Assembly (NCBI GenBank): GCA_933207985.1
Contig: OW240916.1
Coordinates: 82,907,781-82,971,780, forward strand
DNA from: Pelobates cultripes
Taxonomy: Eukaryota; Chordata; Amphibia; Anura; Pelobatidae
DNA length: 64,000 nt
Direction of reading: 5' to 3'
Under the pieces are notes generated by a model that worked only from the letters and a program-made list of their open reading frames with translations, was not told the DNA's origin and did no database searches. Every line of letters starts with the position of its first letter. The stretch's first letter is position 1. Shown one piece after another: positions 31,841 to 43,479 of the stretch. The position numbers were made by a program, and so were the translations under genes.

Positions 31841-32404
31841 ACAGAGAGAGCCTATAGACAGTGCAGCTATCAGAAAGCACGAACTGAAGGAGGGAGACTA
31901 TCTTGCTCCCTCACGGCGGTGGCATACTCCGGGTAGCGAGAGGGAGGGAGGGGGACAGGGATGTCAGACAAAGGGCCAGTGCTACCATCTCCCGTGTGAC
32001 TTGCGGGAGCACATGAAACCACTCTCCCGCCGGTCACTCTCTCTTACCCCTCCAGATGCACTGGCCAAATGAGGTGTTAAAGTTAAAGCCTCAGAGGGGA
32101 TGTGAGCTGCGAGGAGCGGCAGTGGCTCGCGGCCAATTAGCTCACATTGTGTGAAGGGCTGCTGGGATACATGACGTCATATCCAAGCAGCCAAGTGTTG
32201 GAAAGAGGGAAGGTTGGCCACTGGTAGAAAATTGTTTAATTTATAAAAATAAAAGTGTTTATAATCTAGAGAGTTTGTGTCAGTGTGTGTGTATGTTTGT
32301 TTCAGTAAGGGTGTGTTTGTTTGTCAGAGTTTGAAGGATTTGTATAGGCCCAACAATGTTTGTGCTATTTTGGAGGGCATGAATAAAAATTCCCTGTAAT
32401 AAGT
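31841..32404. mobile_element. hAT-like remnant with CRE-containing hairpin
   Basis: This GC-rich part resembles the left part of the element at 52037. GGCTGCTGGGATACATGACG and its inverse TGACGTCATATCCAAGCAGC form a hairpin around a perfect TGACGTCA (32172-32179). A short TG-rich stretch follows (32277-32330). No termini were identified. Confidence 0.45.
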
Positions 32405-32955
32405 TTAAAGGAACACTATAGTCACCTAAATTACTTTAGCTAAATAAAGCAGTTTTAGTGTATAGATCATTCCCCTGCAATTTCACTGCTCAATTTACTG
32501 TCATTTATGAGTTAAATCACTTTGTTTCTGTTTATGCAGCCCTAGCCACACCTCCCCTGGCTATGATTGACAGAGCCTGCATGAAAAAACTGGTTTCACT
32601 TTCAAACAGATGTAATTTACCTTAAATAATTGTATCTCAATCTCTAAATTGAACTTTAATCACATACAGGAGGCTCTTGCAGGGTCTAGCAAGCTATTAA
32701 CCTAGCAGGGGATAAGAAAATCTTAATTAAACAGAACTTGCAATAAAGAAAGCCTAAATAGGGCTCTCTTTACAGGAAGTGTTTATAGAAGGCTGTGCAA
32801 GTCACATGCAGGGAGGTGTGACTAGGGATCATAAACAAAGGAATTTAACTCCTAAATGGCAGAGGATTGAGCAGTGAGGCTGCAGGGGCATGTTCTATAC
32901 AACAAAACTGCTTCATTAAGCTAAAGTTGTTCAGGTGACTATAGTGTCCCTTTAA
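32405..32955. mobile_element. T2-family MITE
   Basis: The left end is TTAAAGGAACACTATAGTCA and the right end is TGACTATAGTGTCCCTTTAA, inverted copies with TTAA at 32405-32408 and 32952-32955. Inner arms (AAATAAAGCAGTTTTAGTGT and the inverse near 32895-32925) extend the hairpin. T2 MITEs are non-autonomous elements assigned to the Kolobok superfamily. Confidence 0.88.
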
Positions 32956-32969
32956 GGGATTCGTTACAG

Positions 32970-33351
32970 TTAAAGGACCACTATAGGCACCCAGACCACT
33001 TCAGCTTAATGGGTGCCAGGTCCAGCTAGGGTTAGAGAAACTAGAGAAACTGCTATGTTTATATTAGGGTTAATCCAGCCTCTAGTGGCTGTCTCATTGA
33101 CAGCCACTAGAGGCGCTTGCGTGCTTCTCACTGTAAAAATGCGCATTCAGGCGAGGAGGAGGAGAGGAGGCGGAGAGGAGGCGGAGAGGAGGAGGAGAGC
33201 TCCCCGCCCGGCGCTGGAGAAAGTGGTAAGTTTAACTCCTTCCTCCCCTTAGAGCCCGGCGGGAGGGGGACCCTGAGGGTGGGGCCACCCTCAGGGCACT
33301 ATAGTGCCAGGAACACGAGTATGTTTTCCTGGCACTATAGTGGTCATTTAA
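32970..33351. mobile_element. T2-family MITE, second subfamily
   Basis: The left end is TTAAAGGACCACTATAGGCA and the right end is GGCACTATAGTGGTCATTTAA, with TTAA at 32970-32973 and 33348-33351. It contains the hairpin CCTCTAGTGGCTGTC / GACAGCCACTAGAGG near 33079-33113 and a purine-rich GAGGAGGCGGAGAGGAGG run near 33152-33198. It lies 14 bp from the previous T2 MITE. Confidence 0.85.
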
Positions 33352-33879
33352 TAAATTAAATGTTCATGTTCATGATTGCACATGTTTTTAATCCAGTTTT
33401 TAGCTGACATGTTTGATTGCTCCAGGATCTTACCTAGGTTTAATCTGACAAAATTATAAAAATCACAGAATTTCATAGCCCCAAGTTTTATCCTCGACTT
33501 ATCCACGAGTCATAGCATATTTCACAATTGTTGGTCACAACTGCACTCCACTTATACACGAGATCGACTTATACATGAGTATATAAGGTAAGCAACGTTT
33601 AGCTTAAATATGCTCATTTATGATACTGTACTGTCAGGATATTACTAGAACTGCTAAGCTATGCTAAAACCGAACACCACTAGTATCACCATTGTTATGC
33701 TTAAACATGATGATCATCTTCTTAACTAATTAAAAATGTACAAGTAATCCTGTATACCCCATTGTCATAACTGTTGAAAATCGGCGTGAGTAATGCCGTT
33801 GGGGTACCTCGCGCATGTTGTTATATTTCTTTGCACCAAAAATAAAGAATTAAATTTTAAAAAAATCATGCCAGGATAA
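33352..33879. other. MITE fragment and unassigned sequence
   Basis: At 33488-33600, TCGACTTATCCACGAG, CTTATACACGAGATCGACTT and ATACATGAGTATATAAGG resemble the start of the hairpin MITE at 17495. The rest is AT-rich without features; near 33836 AAAATAAAGAATTAAATTTT looks like a LINE 3' end. Confidence 0.45.
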
Positions 33880-36335
33880 GCATTTGGATATCTTTGGTCC
33901 TTTGGCTAAGCTCTTTGACAGAAGATGCCACACCAGAGAACAGACTGGTTGACCCAGAAGAACTCTGTGGTTGGGTTCAGAGGGCTATCTGCAATGTCTC
34001 CTTGTTTATAGAACGGTGCAAGGCCATTCTTTTCAAAATTAAGCCCAAATTGGCCAATCTCGCCCTTACTGAGGCGGGCAAAGATGACCAGGGCCTTTTG
34101 TTAGGGGACTCTTTTATAAAAGACCTGGAGCATTTTGTGGGGACATTTACCAGGGTACTCTTTATATAGAAAAGACAGAGAAGGCAAGAAACGGGAGGGG
34201 TGGCCCTGTATGTGAAGGATAGCATAAAATCTAGTCTAATAAAAGTTATTGAAGCGAACATAGAGTCCGTTTGGGTTACGTTAGAATTTGGTAATCACAC
34301 AGTAACTCGTGTAGGTGTGATTTATAGGCCCCCAGGACAAATAGAAGAGTTAGATAATCTACTAGTTGAGGAAATAGCTAAAATGACAATGAAGGGGGGA
34401 GTTATCATCAAGGGTGACTTTAATCTTCCTGATGTGAACTGGAAAACCAAAATAGCTGATGATACCAGGAGCACACATATTTTAAACTCTCTACTGGAAT
34501 TGTCTCTAAAACAATTCGTTGAGGAGCCAACTCGTAAAGTGGCCATACTAGATTTAGTGTTAACAAATGGAGATTAAATCATACACAGGTAGAATGGCAT
34601 TTTTTTCTTTTTTTGTTTATTCTCTACAAATGGAGATTTGGTATCAGATATTACTGTAGGGGAAAGTTTAGGATCCAGTGATCATCAGTCAGTGTGGTTT
34701 AATATAAGAACAGTGACTGAGTCATACCACACAAAAACAAAAGTGTAAAGGAGACATTATCAGGCTAGAGCAATTTAAATGGAGTGCAAGAGAAATGGAA
34801 TTATGTAAATGTTACACTGCTGAAGACAACAGAAAATTGCATTAGGCTTGTCAGTAAAAGCAAAAAATTCAAGAAACCACTGTGATACTCCGCCGATGTG
34901 GCCAATATAGTAAAAAACAAAAAGTTAGCATTTAGTAATTATAAAAAAAAAAACAAAGTTAGGAAGATAGACAGATCTAGAAGATTAGACAGAAAGAGAC
35001 TAAGAGAAAATAGCACAGTCAGTAAAAAAAAAAAGGGGGGGGGGGACAAAACATTTTTTAGATACATAAAGGAGAAAAGGAAAGTAAAACAAGGATTAGT
35101 TAGATTAAAAACAAAAAGAGGAAGGTATGTAGAAGAGGATAAAGGTCTATCTGACTGCCTCAATTAATATTTTTGTTCAGTATTTACAGATGAAAATAAA
35201 GGAAAGGGGCCTCAGTTAGGAAAAAGGACAAATTAGTCATTTGTTACATATGAGTTTACAGAGGAAGAGGTTCTATTTCAACTGTCAAAAGTAAAGACAA
35301 ATAAGTCGATGGGACCTGATGGAATACACCCAAAGTTATTAAAAGAGCTTAGTGGTGTACTAGCAAAATCATTAACAGATTTATTTATTTTTAATTCTTT
35401 ATTTTTATTGTACACAAGTGAGCAAATCATCCTGCACCGTCACAATAACGTGTGCAAGAACATGCAAAAAACACAATGAAACAGAGTACATAAGGTATTG
35501 TTCTTCAAGAGTTATCGCTTGCAGTGCAGTAAACATTGCTTACCTAGATTTCAGTAAGGCTTTTGACACTGTTGCACATAGAAGGCTTATCAATAAACTG
35601 CAATCTTTAAATTTGGATTCCAATATTGTTGAATGGGTGGCTGAGTGACAGGCAACAGAGGGTTGTAGGAAAGACGAGACAAGGGGGATATGATAGAAAC
35701 ATTTAAATAAATAAATGTAATCAACACAGTAAAGGAGGAGACTATATTTAAAAGAAGAAAAACTACCACAACAAGAAGACAGTCTTAAATTAGAGGGGCA
35801 AAGGTTTAAAAATAATATCAGGACTTATTACTTTACTGAGAGGGTAGTGGATGCATGGAATAGCCTTCCAACTGAAGTGGTAGAAGTTAACACAGTAAAG
35901 GAGTTTAATCATGCATGGGATAGGCATAAGGCTATCCTAACTATAAGAGTAAATACATGAAAATCCTAACTATAAGATAAGACCAGGGACTAATGAAAGT
36001 ATTTAGGAAATTGGGCAGACTAGATGGGTTCTTATCTGCCATCACATTCTGTCTTTCTATGTTTCTATTTACCATCCTTGATAAGGCCCAGTCTTCCATG
36101 AGAAGGGTATTTCAATGGTGGGTCTCTACCAGGTATTTCAGGGGTCGTCTGCCCGGTCATAACTACTCCAGTTCCTGTGGCTTGGGACAAGGCTCCTTTC
36201 TCCAGCGACACCCATATCAGGAGGCGAGAGTCTGGTCTCCCTTATTTCCCTCGCGTAGAGTGCCAAAGCGGTCAAAAGGCTTCAGAAGAAACTCAGGCTC
36301 CAGACGCCCTTATGGTAAGCTTACATCTGACTCAT
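33880..36335 (+). pseudogene. DIRS-type gag remnant, split by a CR1 LINE
   Basis: The left part (33894-34151) reads LTEDATPENRLVDPEELCGW, IKPKLANLALTEAGKDDQ and LGDSFIKDLEHFVGTFT. The right part (36067-36335) continues ILDKAQSSMRRVF and then an Arg/Ser-rich tail. From memory this matches the gag-like ORF1 of vertebrate DIRS-1 retrotransposons (FGDSFIKDL...FKALDKAQSSMRRVF). The insertion between them is bounded by ATTTACC at 34145-34151 and 36067-36073. No DIRS reverse transcriptase or tyrosine recombinase was found here. Confidence 0.7.
34152..36066 (+). mobile_element. CR1-clade LINE, 5'-truncated
   Basis: The endonuclease part reads GVALYVKDSIKSSLI, VGVIYRPPG, GGVIIKGDFNLPDVNW and AILDLVLTNGD (34198-34574). 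After breaks, KTNKSMGPDGIHPKLLKEL (about 35295-35350) and IAYLDFSKAFDTVAHRRLIN (35537-35596) are reverse transcriptase motifs. An A/T-rich foreign piece lies at about 35380-35535. The 3' end has the CR1-type tail GGGCAGACTAGATGGGTTCT...TTCTATGTTTCT ending at 36066. It sits within the DIRS gag. Confidence 0.85.
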
Positions 36336-36339
36336 GACT

Positions 36340-37065
36340 TTGGGGTTTCCACGTAGAGTTGGTTGCCACTTGCCACATTCCTCCCCCTTATCCGATCTCA
36401 TTCTCCCTGCGAGATTGTAAGTTGATAGACGAATGTAATGACATGAAGGGGTGCTGCCCTGCGACAGCACTGTCCCTTTAAATGTGGGAACCAACTTAGC
36501 AGAGAAATAATACAAGGACACGATGAATGGAGCAATCAAGAAAATATGTATTAAATAAAGCCAAAGGATATAATATACTAAAACAAAAACAAAATATGTA
36601 CAATGCCACAAATATATATATATATATATATATATTCACACAAGAAATCAATATAAATACAAATAGAGCAATACAGAGTACATGTAAATAGGCCTAGTGC
36701 AAAAAGTAATTAGTTAAGGCAGGATCATGCAGACACCACAGAATATAGGTGGGACACGGATACAAAGTACTCTTGATAGTCCTTTGGCAAAAGTAAAGTC
36801 CTTAGGCAGGATAGTGCAGCCACCACAGAATATAGGTGGGGCACGGATCCTAAGCCACCAAGCACTAAATAAAAAACACCAAGGAGCAAAGCCCAAAGAG
36901 GATAATGATCTGACCAGGAGTGAGGGGAGAAACCAGAATATATAGATGCTAAACAAGGGCCAGGTGAAGTGCTTAACGAAAAGAAATGAGAATCAGTGCC
37001 AAACAGAAACAGTGGTGAGTGTGAGTACTGCACGAGGGCATATTAACTAAGGAGTGTCATGACAG
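36340..37065 (-). mobile_element. LTR-like repeat, left copy
   Basis: The stretch 36834-37065 recurs at about 38600-38680 and 40601-40752 (shared blocks GGCACGGATCCTAAGCCACC and GGCCAGGTGAAGTGCTTAAC). The right edge reads GGAGTGTCATGACA, so on the minus strand it starts TGTCATGACACTCC, an LTR-like start. A local duplication repeats CACAGAATATAGGTGGG at about 36738 and 36825. The left edge is not resolved. Confidence 0.5.
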
Positions 37066-37196
37066 TAGGGGGGGCCCTTAAGGAGTGACTCCTGGCGCTC
37101 TAAACCACCAAGACCCCCTACAGGTGACAGGTGACAGAAGAGAACCCAGATCACCCAACCAAGTGAGGAAAACAAGGAGGAGGTTTAGGAGGAATG

Positions 37197-38595
37197 TCAA
37201 ATGGAAAGTCCCAAGGAAGAAACCAAATGAGGCAGTGTAGGAGCATAGAAAAGTAAGGACCATAGAGAATCATGATACACCAGGAGGGTAGACACGTAAA
37301 CAGAAATCAATGATAAACACGATAAGGAACTCTCATTACCAGTGATTGACAAACGTGTCATCCTACTAGACCTGGGGCTATCGCTAGAAACAGGAGCATC
37401 ACTCAGAGGTCCTGGGTCTGACTTGGTTTCTGGCTTGTTAGTTCCTCGGAATAAAGGCCGTGGTGCAACTCTCATAGAAGGGAGAACAGTCTCAGAGTCA
37501 GCTTGGGTAGGTGCCACTGGAATCAATTGAGATGAATCCCCTAGATTAATGAGTACAGGATCAGGAGCACTCTGTGAACCCTCCTCCTCAAACCGCAGAA
37601 ATGCATCAAGGGACGGCTCCCCCAATCTCTCGGAACATGAGGCCAGCCGAAGCAGGGACGACTCTCTCTCAAACTGACATAATTCTGTAACAGATAGAGA
37701 TACCTGGTCACTTAGATCATTCTCTTCGTTAATGTGCTCAGCATGAGGTAGTTCATTAAGTGGCATAGAAAAACACTGAACTGAAGATACCTCTTCCTTT
37801 GATACTTGCTGAAGGTTAGGCGGTTACCAACCGACCTTTGCACTTCTTTAATGGACGAAGAAACAGGGTTAGTTACTTCCTCAGCAAGTTCTGATACATA
37901 TTCCTTTCCTCCATAGAGGACCTCTGATAAGATTTTCGTTATCTGATCAGATAATGTTGTGAAGTCCAATTCGGTAATAGTCATGTCATTTGAAGATTGC
38001 TCTGTAGAAGAATCTTCCACTTTAAGGTTCTGAGTGTCTGCCCAAGGGCAGAGTACAGAATATTTGATAGAGTCCTAAGATCAACATCTGAGGAAAGGGA
38101 TTTAGGGGTGATTACTTATGATGACCTAAAGGTAGGCAGACAATGTAATAGAGCAGCAGGATATGCTAGCAGAATGCTTGGTTGTATAGGGAGAGGTATT
38201 AGCAGTATAAAGAGGGGAGTGCTCATGCCATTGTACAGAACACTGATGAGACCTCACTTGGAGTATTGTACGCAGTACTGGAGACCGTATCTCCAGAAGG
38301 ATATTGATACTTTTGACAGGAGGATCATCTTCTATGAGATTAGCTTCCAACTTCACTGGCCCAGCCTCGTCGTCAATTGCAACACCCGAAGCAACTTTTA
38401 TAGGTGTCTCTCCCAGTTTCGAGTCTCCAGTATTAGATGACTCAGGAAGAGGTGTAGAAGTTGGAACTTCTGATTCTATAGATTCAGTATTGTCCCTTGG
38501 AGCATGAACTGCATTGTCCTTTGCGGGACTGATATCCAGATCAGATCCAGTTACCTGGTCAAGGTTACTGGTGGTCTCCTCAATTGTCACTGTGA
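37197..38595 (-). pseudogene. Unidentified acidic, Ser-rich ORF, broken by CR1 insertion and frameshift
   Basis: Read leftward from about 38595: EETTSNLDQVTGSDLD, SGVAIDDEAGPVKLEANLIE; then, after a CR1 fragment (about 38036-38320), EDSSTEQSSNDMTITELDF, ILSEVLYGGKEYVSELAEEV; then a frame change near 37815 and NELPHAEHINEENDLSDQ, LCQFERESSLLRLASCSERL, LFRGTNKPETKSDPG. No catalytic or structural motif is recognised. It is predicted to be polar and without clear membrane segments. It lies between LTR-like direct repeats, so it may be the internal ORF of an LTR element, or captured host sequence. The protein identity is unknown. Confidence 0.45.
38036..38320 (+). mobile_element. CR1 LINE fragment (reverse transcriptase C-terminus)
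   Basis: The + strand reads STSEERDLGVITYDDLKVGR, AAGYASRMLGCIGRGI and LYRTLMRPHLEYCTQYWRPY, typical of the C-terminal region of CR1 ORF2. ACTTT occurs at both edges. Both ends are truncated and it interrupts the unidentified minus-strand ORF. Confidence 0.8.
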
Positions 38596-40308
38596 TGGAG
38601 AAATATAGGTGTGGCACGGATCCTAAGCCACCAAGCACTAAATAAAAAACACCAAGGAGCAAAGCCCAAAGCAGGTCACACGTAAATAAGGCAGCAAGGT
38701 CAGAATCACTGGATATGAGGTATAGGCTGGAACACTGCAAGCGAGCACTCAAACGGGAGGCACAGGACACAGGACCAGGCAGAGACGAGAACGCAGGACC
38801 ATAAGGACATCGGAACAGGAACATAAGATCAGGGCTGGACTGGCCCACCAGGATACCGGGAAATTTCCCGGTGGGCCGTCGGCACCTGGGGCCGGGCAGG
38901 CAGCTGGCTCTTCTTGCAGCCGCAGAGGGAGCTCTTTTGGTGGCCGCAGGGGGAGCTGGCTGTTCTGTCTCTGCTCCCCCTACCCAGCGCGCCGCTAAAT
39001 GAGACCGGGGCCGGAATATGACTTCAGAGACAGAACAGGATGCTCCCCCTGCGGCCGCCAAAAGAGCACCCTCTGCAGCCGCAAGAAGAGCCAGCTCCCC
39101 CATGCGGCCGCCATCAGAGCTCCCCATGCCAGCACACAGGTAGCAATTATGTGTGTCAGTGTGAGTGTATGTGTGTGTGTGTCTGTGTCATTTGTGTGTG
39201 TGTGCGTCTGTGTCATGGTGTGTGTGTCTCTGTCTGTGTCATGGTGTGTGTGTCTGTGTCACGGTCTCTCTGTGTCGTGGTGTGTGTGTGTCTGTGTGTC
39301 ATGGTGTGTGTGTCTGTGTCATGTAATGTGTGTTTGTGTCACGGTGGGTGTGTGTCTGTGTGTGTGTGTCTTTTTTAACCCCTTAAGGACACATGACATG
39401 TGTGACATGTCATGATTCCCTTTTATTCCATAAGTTTGGTCCTTAATGGGTTAACGTGTGTGTCTGTCATGGTATGTGTGTGTCTCTCTCATGGTGTGTG
39501 TGTGTCTGTCTGTTTCATGGTGTGTCTTTCTGTCATGATGTGTCTGTGTTTCTGTCTGTGTCACGGTGTGTGTGTGTCAAGGTGTGTGTGTGTGTGTGTG
39601 TGTGTGTGTCTTTTTTAACCCCTTAAGGACACATGACATGTGTGACATGTCATGATTCCCTTTTATTCCAGAAGTTTGGTCCTTAATGGGTTAACATGTG
39701 TGTCTGTCATGGTATGTGTGTGTCTCTCTCATGGTGTGTGTGTGTGTGTCTGTCTGTGTCATGGTGTGTGTGTGTGTCTGTGTCACGGTGTGTCTTTGTC
39801 ATGGTGTGTGTCTGTCATGGTATGTGTGTGTGTGTGTATGTGTGTTTTTACTCACCTTTTTTTTTTTTCCCACGTCGTGCTGGTCTCCCCTCGACTGGCC
39901 CTGCCTCTACAGCTGAGATCATCAAGCTTGATGATCTCAGCCAATCCGCACTGACACAGGAAGCACCTCTAGTGACCGTCTGAGTGTCTGTCACTAGGAA
40001 GCAATGTAAACACTGCCTCTTCTCTAAAAAGTCAGGCTATAGACACCAGAGCCACTACATTAAGCTGTGTGTGTGTGCACGCCTGCTAGTGAGTGGCTTG
40101 CTTGTGTGTGTGTGTGTGTGTGTGTGCCTGCTACCGAGTGAGCTTGTGTTTTTATGTCAATGACCTTATGTATATCAGTGAGATTGTCTATGAAGCTGTG
40201 TATCAATCAACTTGTGTCAGTGAGATTGTCTGTGTCTGCATGTGAATATACTTACTGTATAATTTAAAATTTTACTCTGAAAGGACCAATATTTTATATT
40301 GGAAAAAG

Positions 40309-40348
<40 letters not shown>

Positions 40349-40752
40349 GTATATATATATATATATATATATATATAATCATCTAGGGTGGCAAGACATA
40401 GCCTTACATATTACATGCGACAATACATGGCACAATGACTTATGGGGCTGGCATAGATTTTTTTTCTAGGGCTGCTATGGAATCCCCAGTCTGGCCCTGC
40501 ACAGGATCAGGATACACAGGATACAAGACACAGGAACAAGGAGCAAGGAGTCAGAATCACGGGGAACAGGAACCAGAAAGATACAGGATACAAGATAAAG
40601 GATAGAGGATAATGATCTGACCCAGAATAAGTAGGTGCTATACAAGGGCCAGGTGAAGTGCTTAACGAAAAGAAATGAGAAACAGTGAAAAACAGAAACA
40701 GTGGTGAGTGTGAGTACTGCACGAGGGCATATTAACTAAGGAGTGTCGTGAC
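38590..40752 (-). mobile_element. LTR-like repeat, right copy, interrupted by hAT
   Basis: The parts 38590-38829 and 40500-40752 together match the left copy: TCCTAAGCCACCAAGCACTA near 38619, and GGGCCAGGTGAAGTGCTTAA near 40645. The right edge at 40752 reads GGAGTGTCGTGACA, i.e. TGTCACGACACTCC on the minus strand. The GATACAAGACACAGGAACAA-type region is locally repetitive. The pair of LTR-like copies frames about 1.5 kb of internal sequence. Confidence 0.5.
38830..40499 (+). mobile_element. hAT-like MITE
   Basis: The ends are CAGGGCTGGACTGGCC (38830) and CCCAGTCTGGCCCTG (ending 40499). The flanks CATAAGAT (38822-38829) and CACAGGAT (40500-40507) match at 6 of 8 positions, possibly a decayed duplication. 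The interior has a GC-rich left block, TG-rich arrays with two copies of a CCTTAAGGACACATGACATG unit (near 39381 and 39621, 240-bp spacing), and TA runs near 40312-40376. No transposase. Confidence 0.8.
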
Positions 40753-41114
40753 AACTAGATGGTCCTGGTGGCCGAGGTGTCCATGGATCTATTGCGTTTC
40801 CATTGTACAGTGCTCACTTTCAACTCATCTGTCAGTCTGGGGCCCTTAAGTGGTACCAGCAGTGCTTTAACACCTGCTGGTATTTTAGCTCATGACGATC
40901 TATGCCATCAACGGGCATCAAAGCCCTGCACTGCATGCCATGTGTTGTTTTTTGTTAATTTTTTAGGGTACTACAACCAATTATTGACAACATTAGCAAA
41001 AACAGCAAAAAGCAAGTACATGCTATACTTGGCTCAAAGCTAGCATGAAACGGAATATATGGTAACCAAATACATATACACAGTACTGTATTGAGCCCAA
41101 GTCAAACTAGCCAT
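40753..41114. other. No recognisable gene
   Basis: This is unassigned non-coding sequence. One short open frame (40759-41043) has no motif. Confidence 0.4.
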
Positions 41115-41530
41115 TTGCCTTTTTGCAGCACTAACCTCAGGCATCCTCAGCGTTTCCCCAGTCATGGGGGTCCATAAGGTGGCTCGCTGTCCACCTTATG
41201 GACCCCCCGGCGTGCAGCTCTATTAGTATCAGAGGCGGCGAGGGAGCTCTGATCTCATTGCTCTTCTCCCTCGCACACCGTGTGCTGATGCCGCAGGAGC
41301 TAGTATATGCCATCAATCCGGCTCCCGCCATCAGTAGACTGCCAGCGAGGCGTGAGGCAGCAGAGCTGTGAGATCAGAGATCAGAGCCTCTGATTCTAAC
41401 AGAGCCGCATGTCTCACAGCAGCCCCACTGGACCCCCAATGACAGGTTGGAAGGCTGGGTGAAAAATATTATAATAATATTAATAATTAGTGAGTGTATG
41501 TGTGTGTGTGTGTGTGTATGTGAGTGTGTC
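41115..41530. mobile_element. hAT-like MITE fragment
   Basis: The sequence resembles the left part of the element at 52037: CTGATGCCGCAGGAGC (near 41284), CAGCAGCCCCACTGGACC (near 41418) and GAAGGCTGGGTGAAAAATAT followed by a TG run (41494-41530). A small hairpin (CCATAAGGTGG / CCACCTTATGG) lies at 41171-41202. No termini are visible. Confidence 0.55.
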
Positions 41531-41539
41531 TACTGCTGT

Positions 41540-42885
41540 ATTAGTCAGAGTACCTCCTCAATAGAAGATTCAGGGTCGGAAAGGGTCATCCCAATTTTGA
41601 CCGCTGAGATCTCCCGGCTGGACCGTTTCACTTGCAAGGGTTCAAGAGAAAGTGCAAAGAGGAGCGGTGATACTGGGCACTCCTGATGAGTTCCGTTTGC
41701 CACCGTGCAAGCTGGTGAAGGAATGTTTGGAATGAGCAGCACACGCATAAGTGAGTCATATAGTGGTGTAAGGAAGCTCAAAAGAGTTGCGGGAAAAGGC
41801 AAAATGAGTGAGAACCATGTACAGGAAGGGCTACAGAAGCTGATCAAATGCTTTCTCTGCATTAAGAGATCTTAAGGCCATAGGAGTTTGTTTATGATGG
41901 GCATACCAGATGAGGTCTATGCACCTCTGTGTATTGTCTGCTGCCTGACAATTTGGGATACACCATACCTGGTCCGAGTGGACCAATATGCCCAGGCATG
42001 GATTCAGTCTAGCAGCCATAACTTTGGTCATGAATTTTAAGTCCACGTTCAATAGTGATAATGCCCAGGTTCGCTAAGATCTCTGTCTGGTTTATGGAGG
42101 AGGTACACATTGGCCCTTGGGTCGCCATTGTGCATAGCATTAAATACTGCGCATAGACGTGGTAGAAGTGTGTCCCTAAATACCTTGTAGTAAGTACAGA
42201 GTGGTGAAGCAGTCTGGACCTGGGTTTTTGTGTGATTTAAATGTACCCAAATCTGCTGCTAGATCCTTTGCCCTAATGCTTCTTTCTCGTTCATGTTGAG
42301 CATCAACATTTGGAGGGAATCTAAAAGTTGTGTGGTTAGAGCGTCACACTCTGTCTTTGTTAAAGATTAGCGTAATAGTCCTGATAGACCTGACGCTTGA
42401 AGAGTCACTGTTTACATCTTGGGCAACAAGCTAAAAGAGCATGTGCCTTATTCCCTCTCTCATAAAAAAAAGTCGTGGCTGCAAATGTGAGGGCCTTAAG
42501 TGTGGCTCTAACTGCATTCAGTTGTGTGAGGATTTGTGATGTCAGTGTTTGTTTGTGAAGGACCTGTAGGCGTTTTAATTCAGTCATGGATTCTGTGATC
42601 TGTACAATTCATTGTTTTGCAGTGTAGTAGGCTGAACTAATAGGTTTACCTCTAATGACTGGTTTGTGTGCTGCCCAAAGTGTACTGGGAGAAAAGACTG
42701 AAGATTTGTTCAGTTTAAAAAAATTCAGCTAGCTCTTTCGAGATCGAATCTACTAAGGAATTATCATGTAAAAAGAGTGGGTTTAAGCGCCAGGTCCATG
42801 GCAGGTACAAAACCAGTATAGACCAGGGAAATGAGATCCATTTTATGGATACTATGTCAATGTTACAGATCCATATCATGTGGTT
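41540..42885 (-). pseudogene. Tx1-type L1 ORF2 fragment (linker and reverse transcriptase start)
   Basis: On the minus strand: WRLNPLFLHDNSLVDSISKE (about 42742-42803), then the linker FYERGNKAHALLACCP (about 42420-42470), then NVDLKFMTKVMAARLNPCLG and SLNAEKAFDQL (41831-42050), and NGTHQECPVSPLLFALSLEP (about 41635-41700). These are the L1 linker and reverse transcriptase motifs up to the region before YADD. Frame breaks occur. The left edge adjoins a TG run belonging to the hAT fragment. Confidence 0.8.
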
Positions 42886-43057
42886 GTTAAGTGGTTAAAG
42901 GGACAGTCTGAGAAACTGCAATGTTTTTTGCCATAACTACGTCTCTGGTAGTTGTCAGACTAAAAGCCTCTATAGGTACTTCCTCATTGAAGTCTTTCAG
43001 TTTTTCAAAATCTTTATGTTTGGTAACATCACTCAAAGCATAATACCACGAAAACTA
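42886..43057. mobile_element. Possible T2 MITE end fragment
   Basis: GGTTAAAGGGACAGTCTGAG near 42893 resembles a T2 left terminus (TTAAAGG). Only this end is seen before the giant foldback begins. Confidence 0.35.
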
Positions 43058-43479
43058 GGCATGTGCATGGGGAAAATTTTTGGTTCAGCCTTCAGAAATT
43101 CGGGACTTCTGCAATTCGGGACTTCGGCAATTCGGCACTTTGACAATTTGGAACTTCGGCACTTCGACACTTCGCCCACTTCGGCACTTCGGAGCTTCGG
43201 AATTTCGGCATTTCGGAATTTGGGACTTCGGCTCTTCGGGACTTCTCTTGCAGCCGCTTAGTAGATAACTCCCTAATTCCCACGGTATTAGGGAGTTATC
43301 TACCAAAAGGCTGAAAGACCTAAATTGGTCTTTCAGCCAAATTTACTAATACTAAGTAAAAATTACTTAGTATTTGTAAATTTTGCCCCTACTCACTATA
43401 CTATGAGTAAGGGGATATCTATTAAACAGCCTGCGGCTGCTCACTGTTAAAAAATAAATAGAAATGGGTCTGCCCTCCC

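Noticed and set aside
33894..34169. Separate host gene at this frame
   Set aside because: The sequence and its continuation at 36067 fit a DIRS gag remnant.
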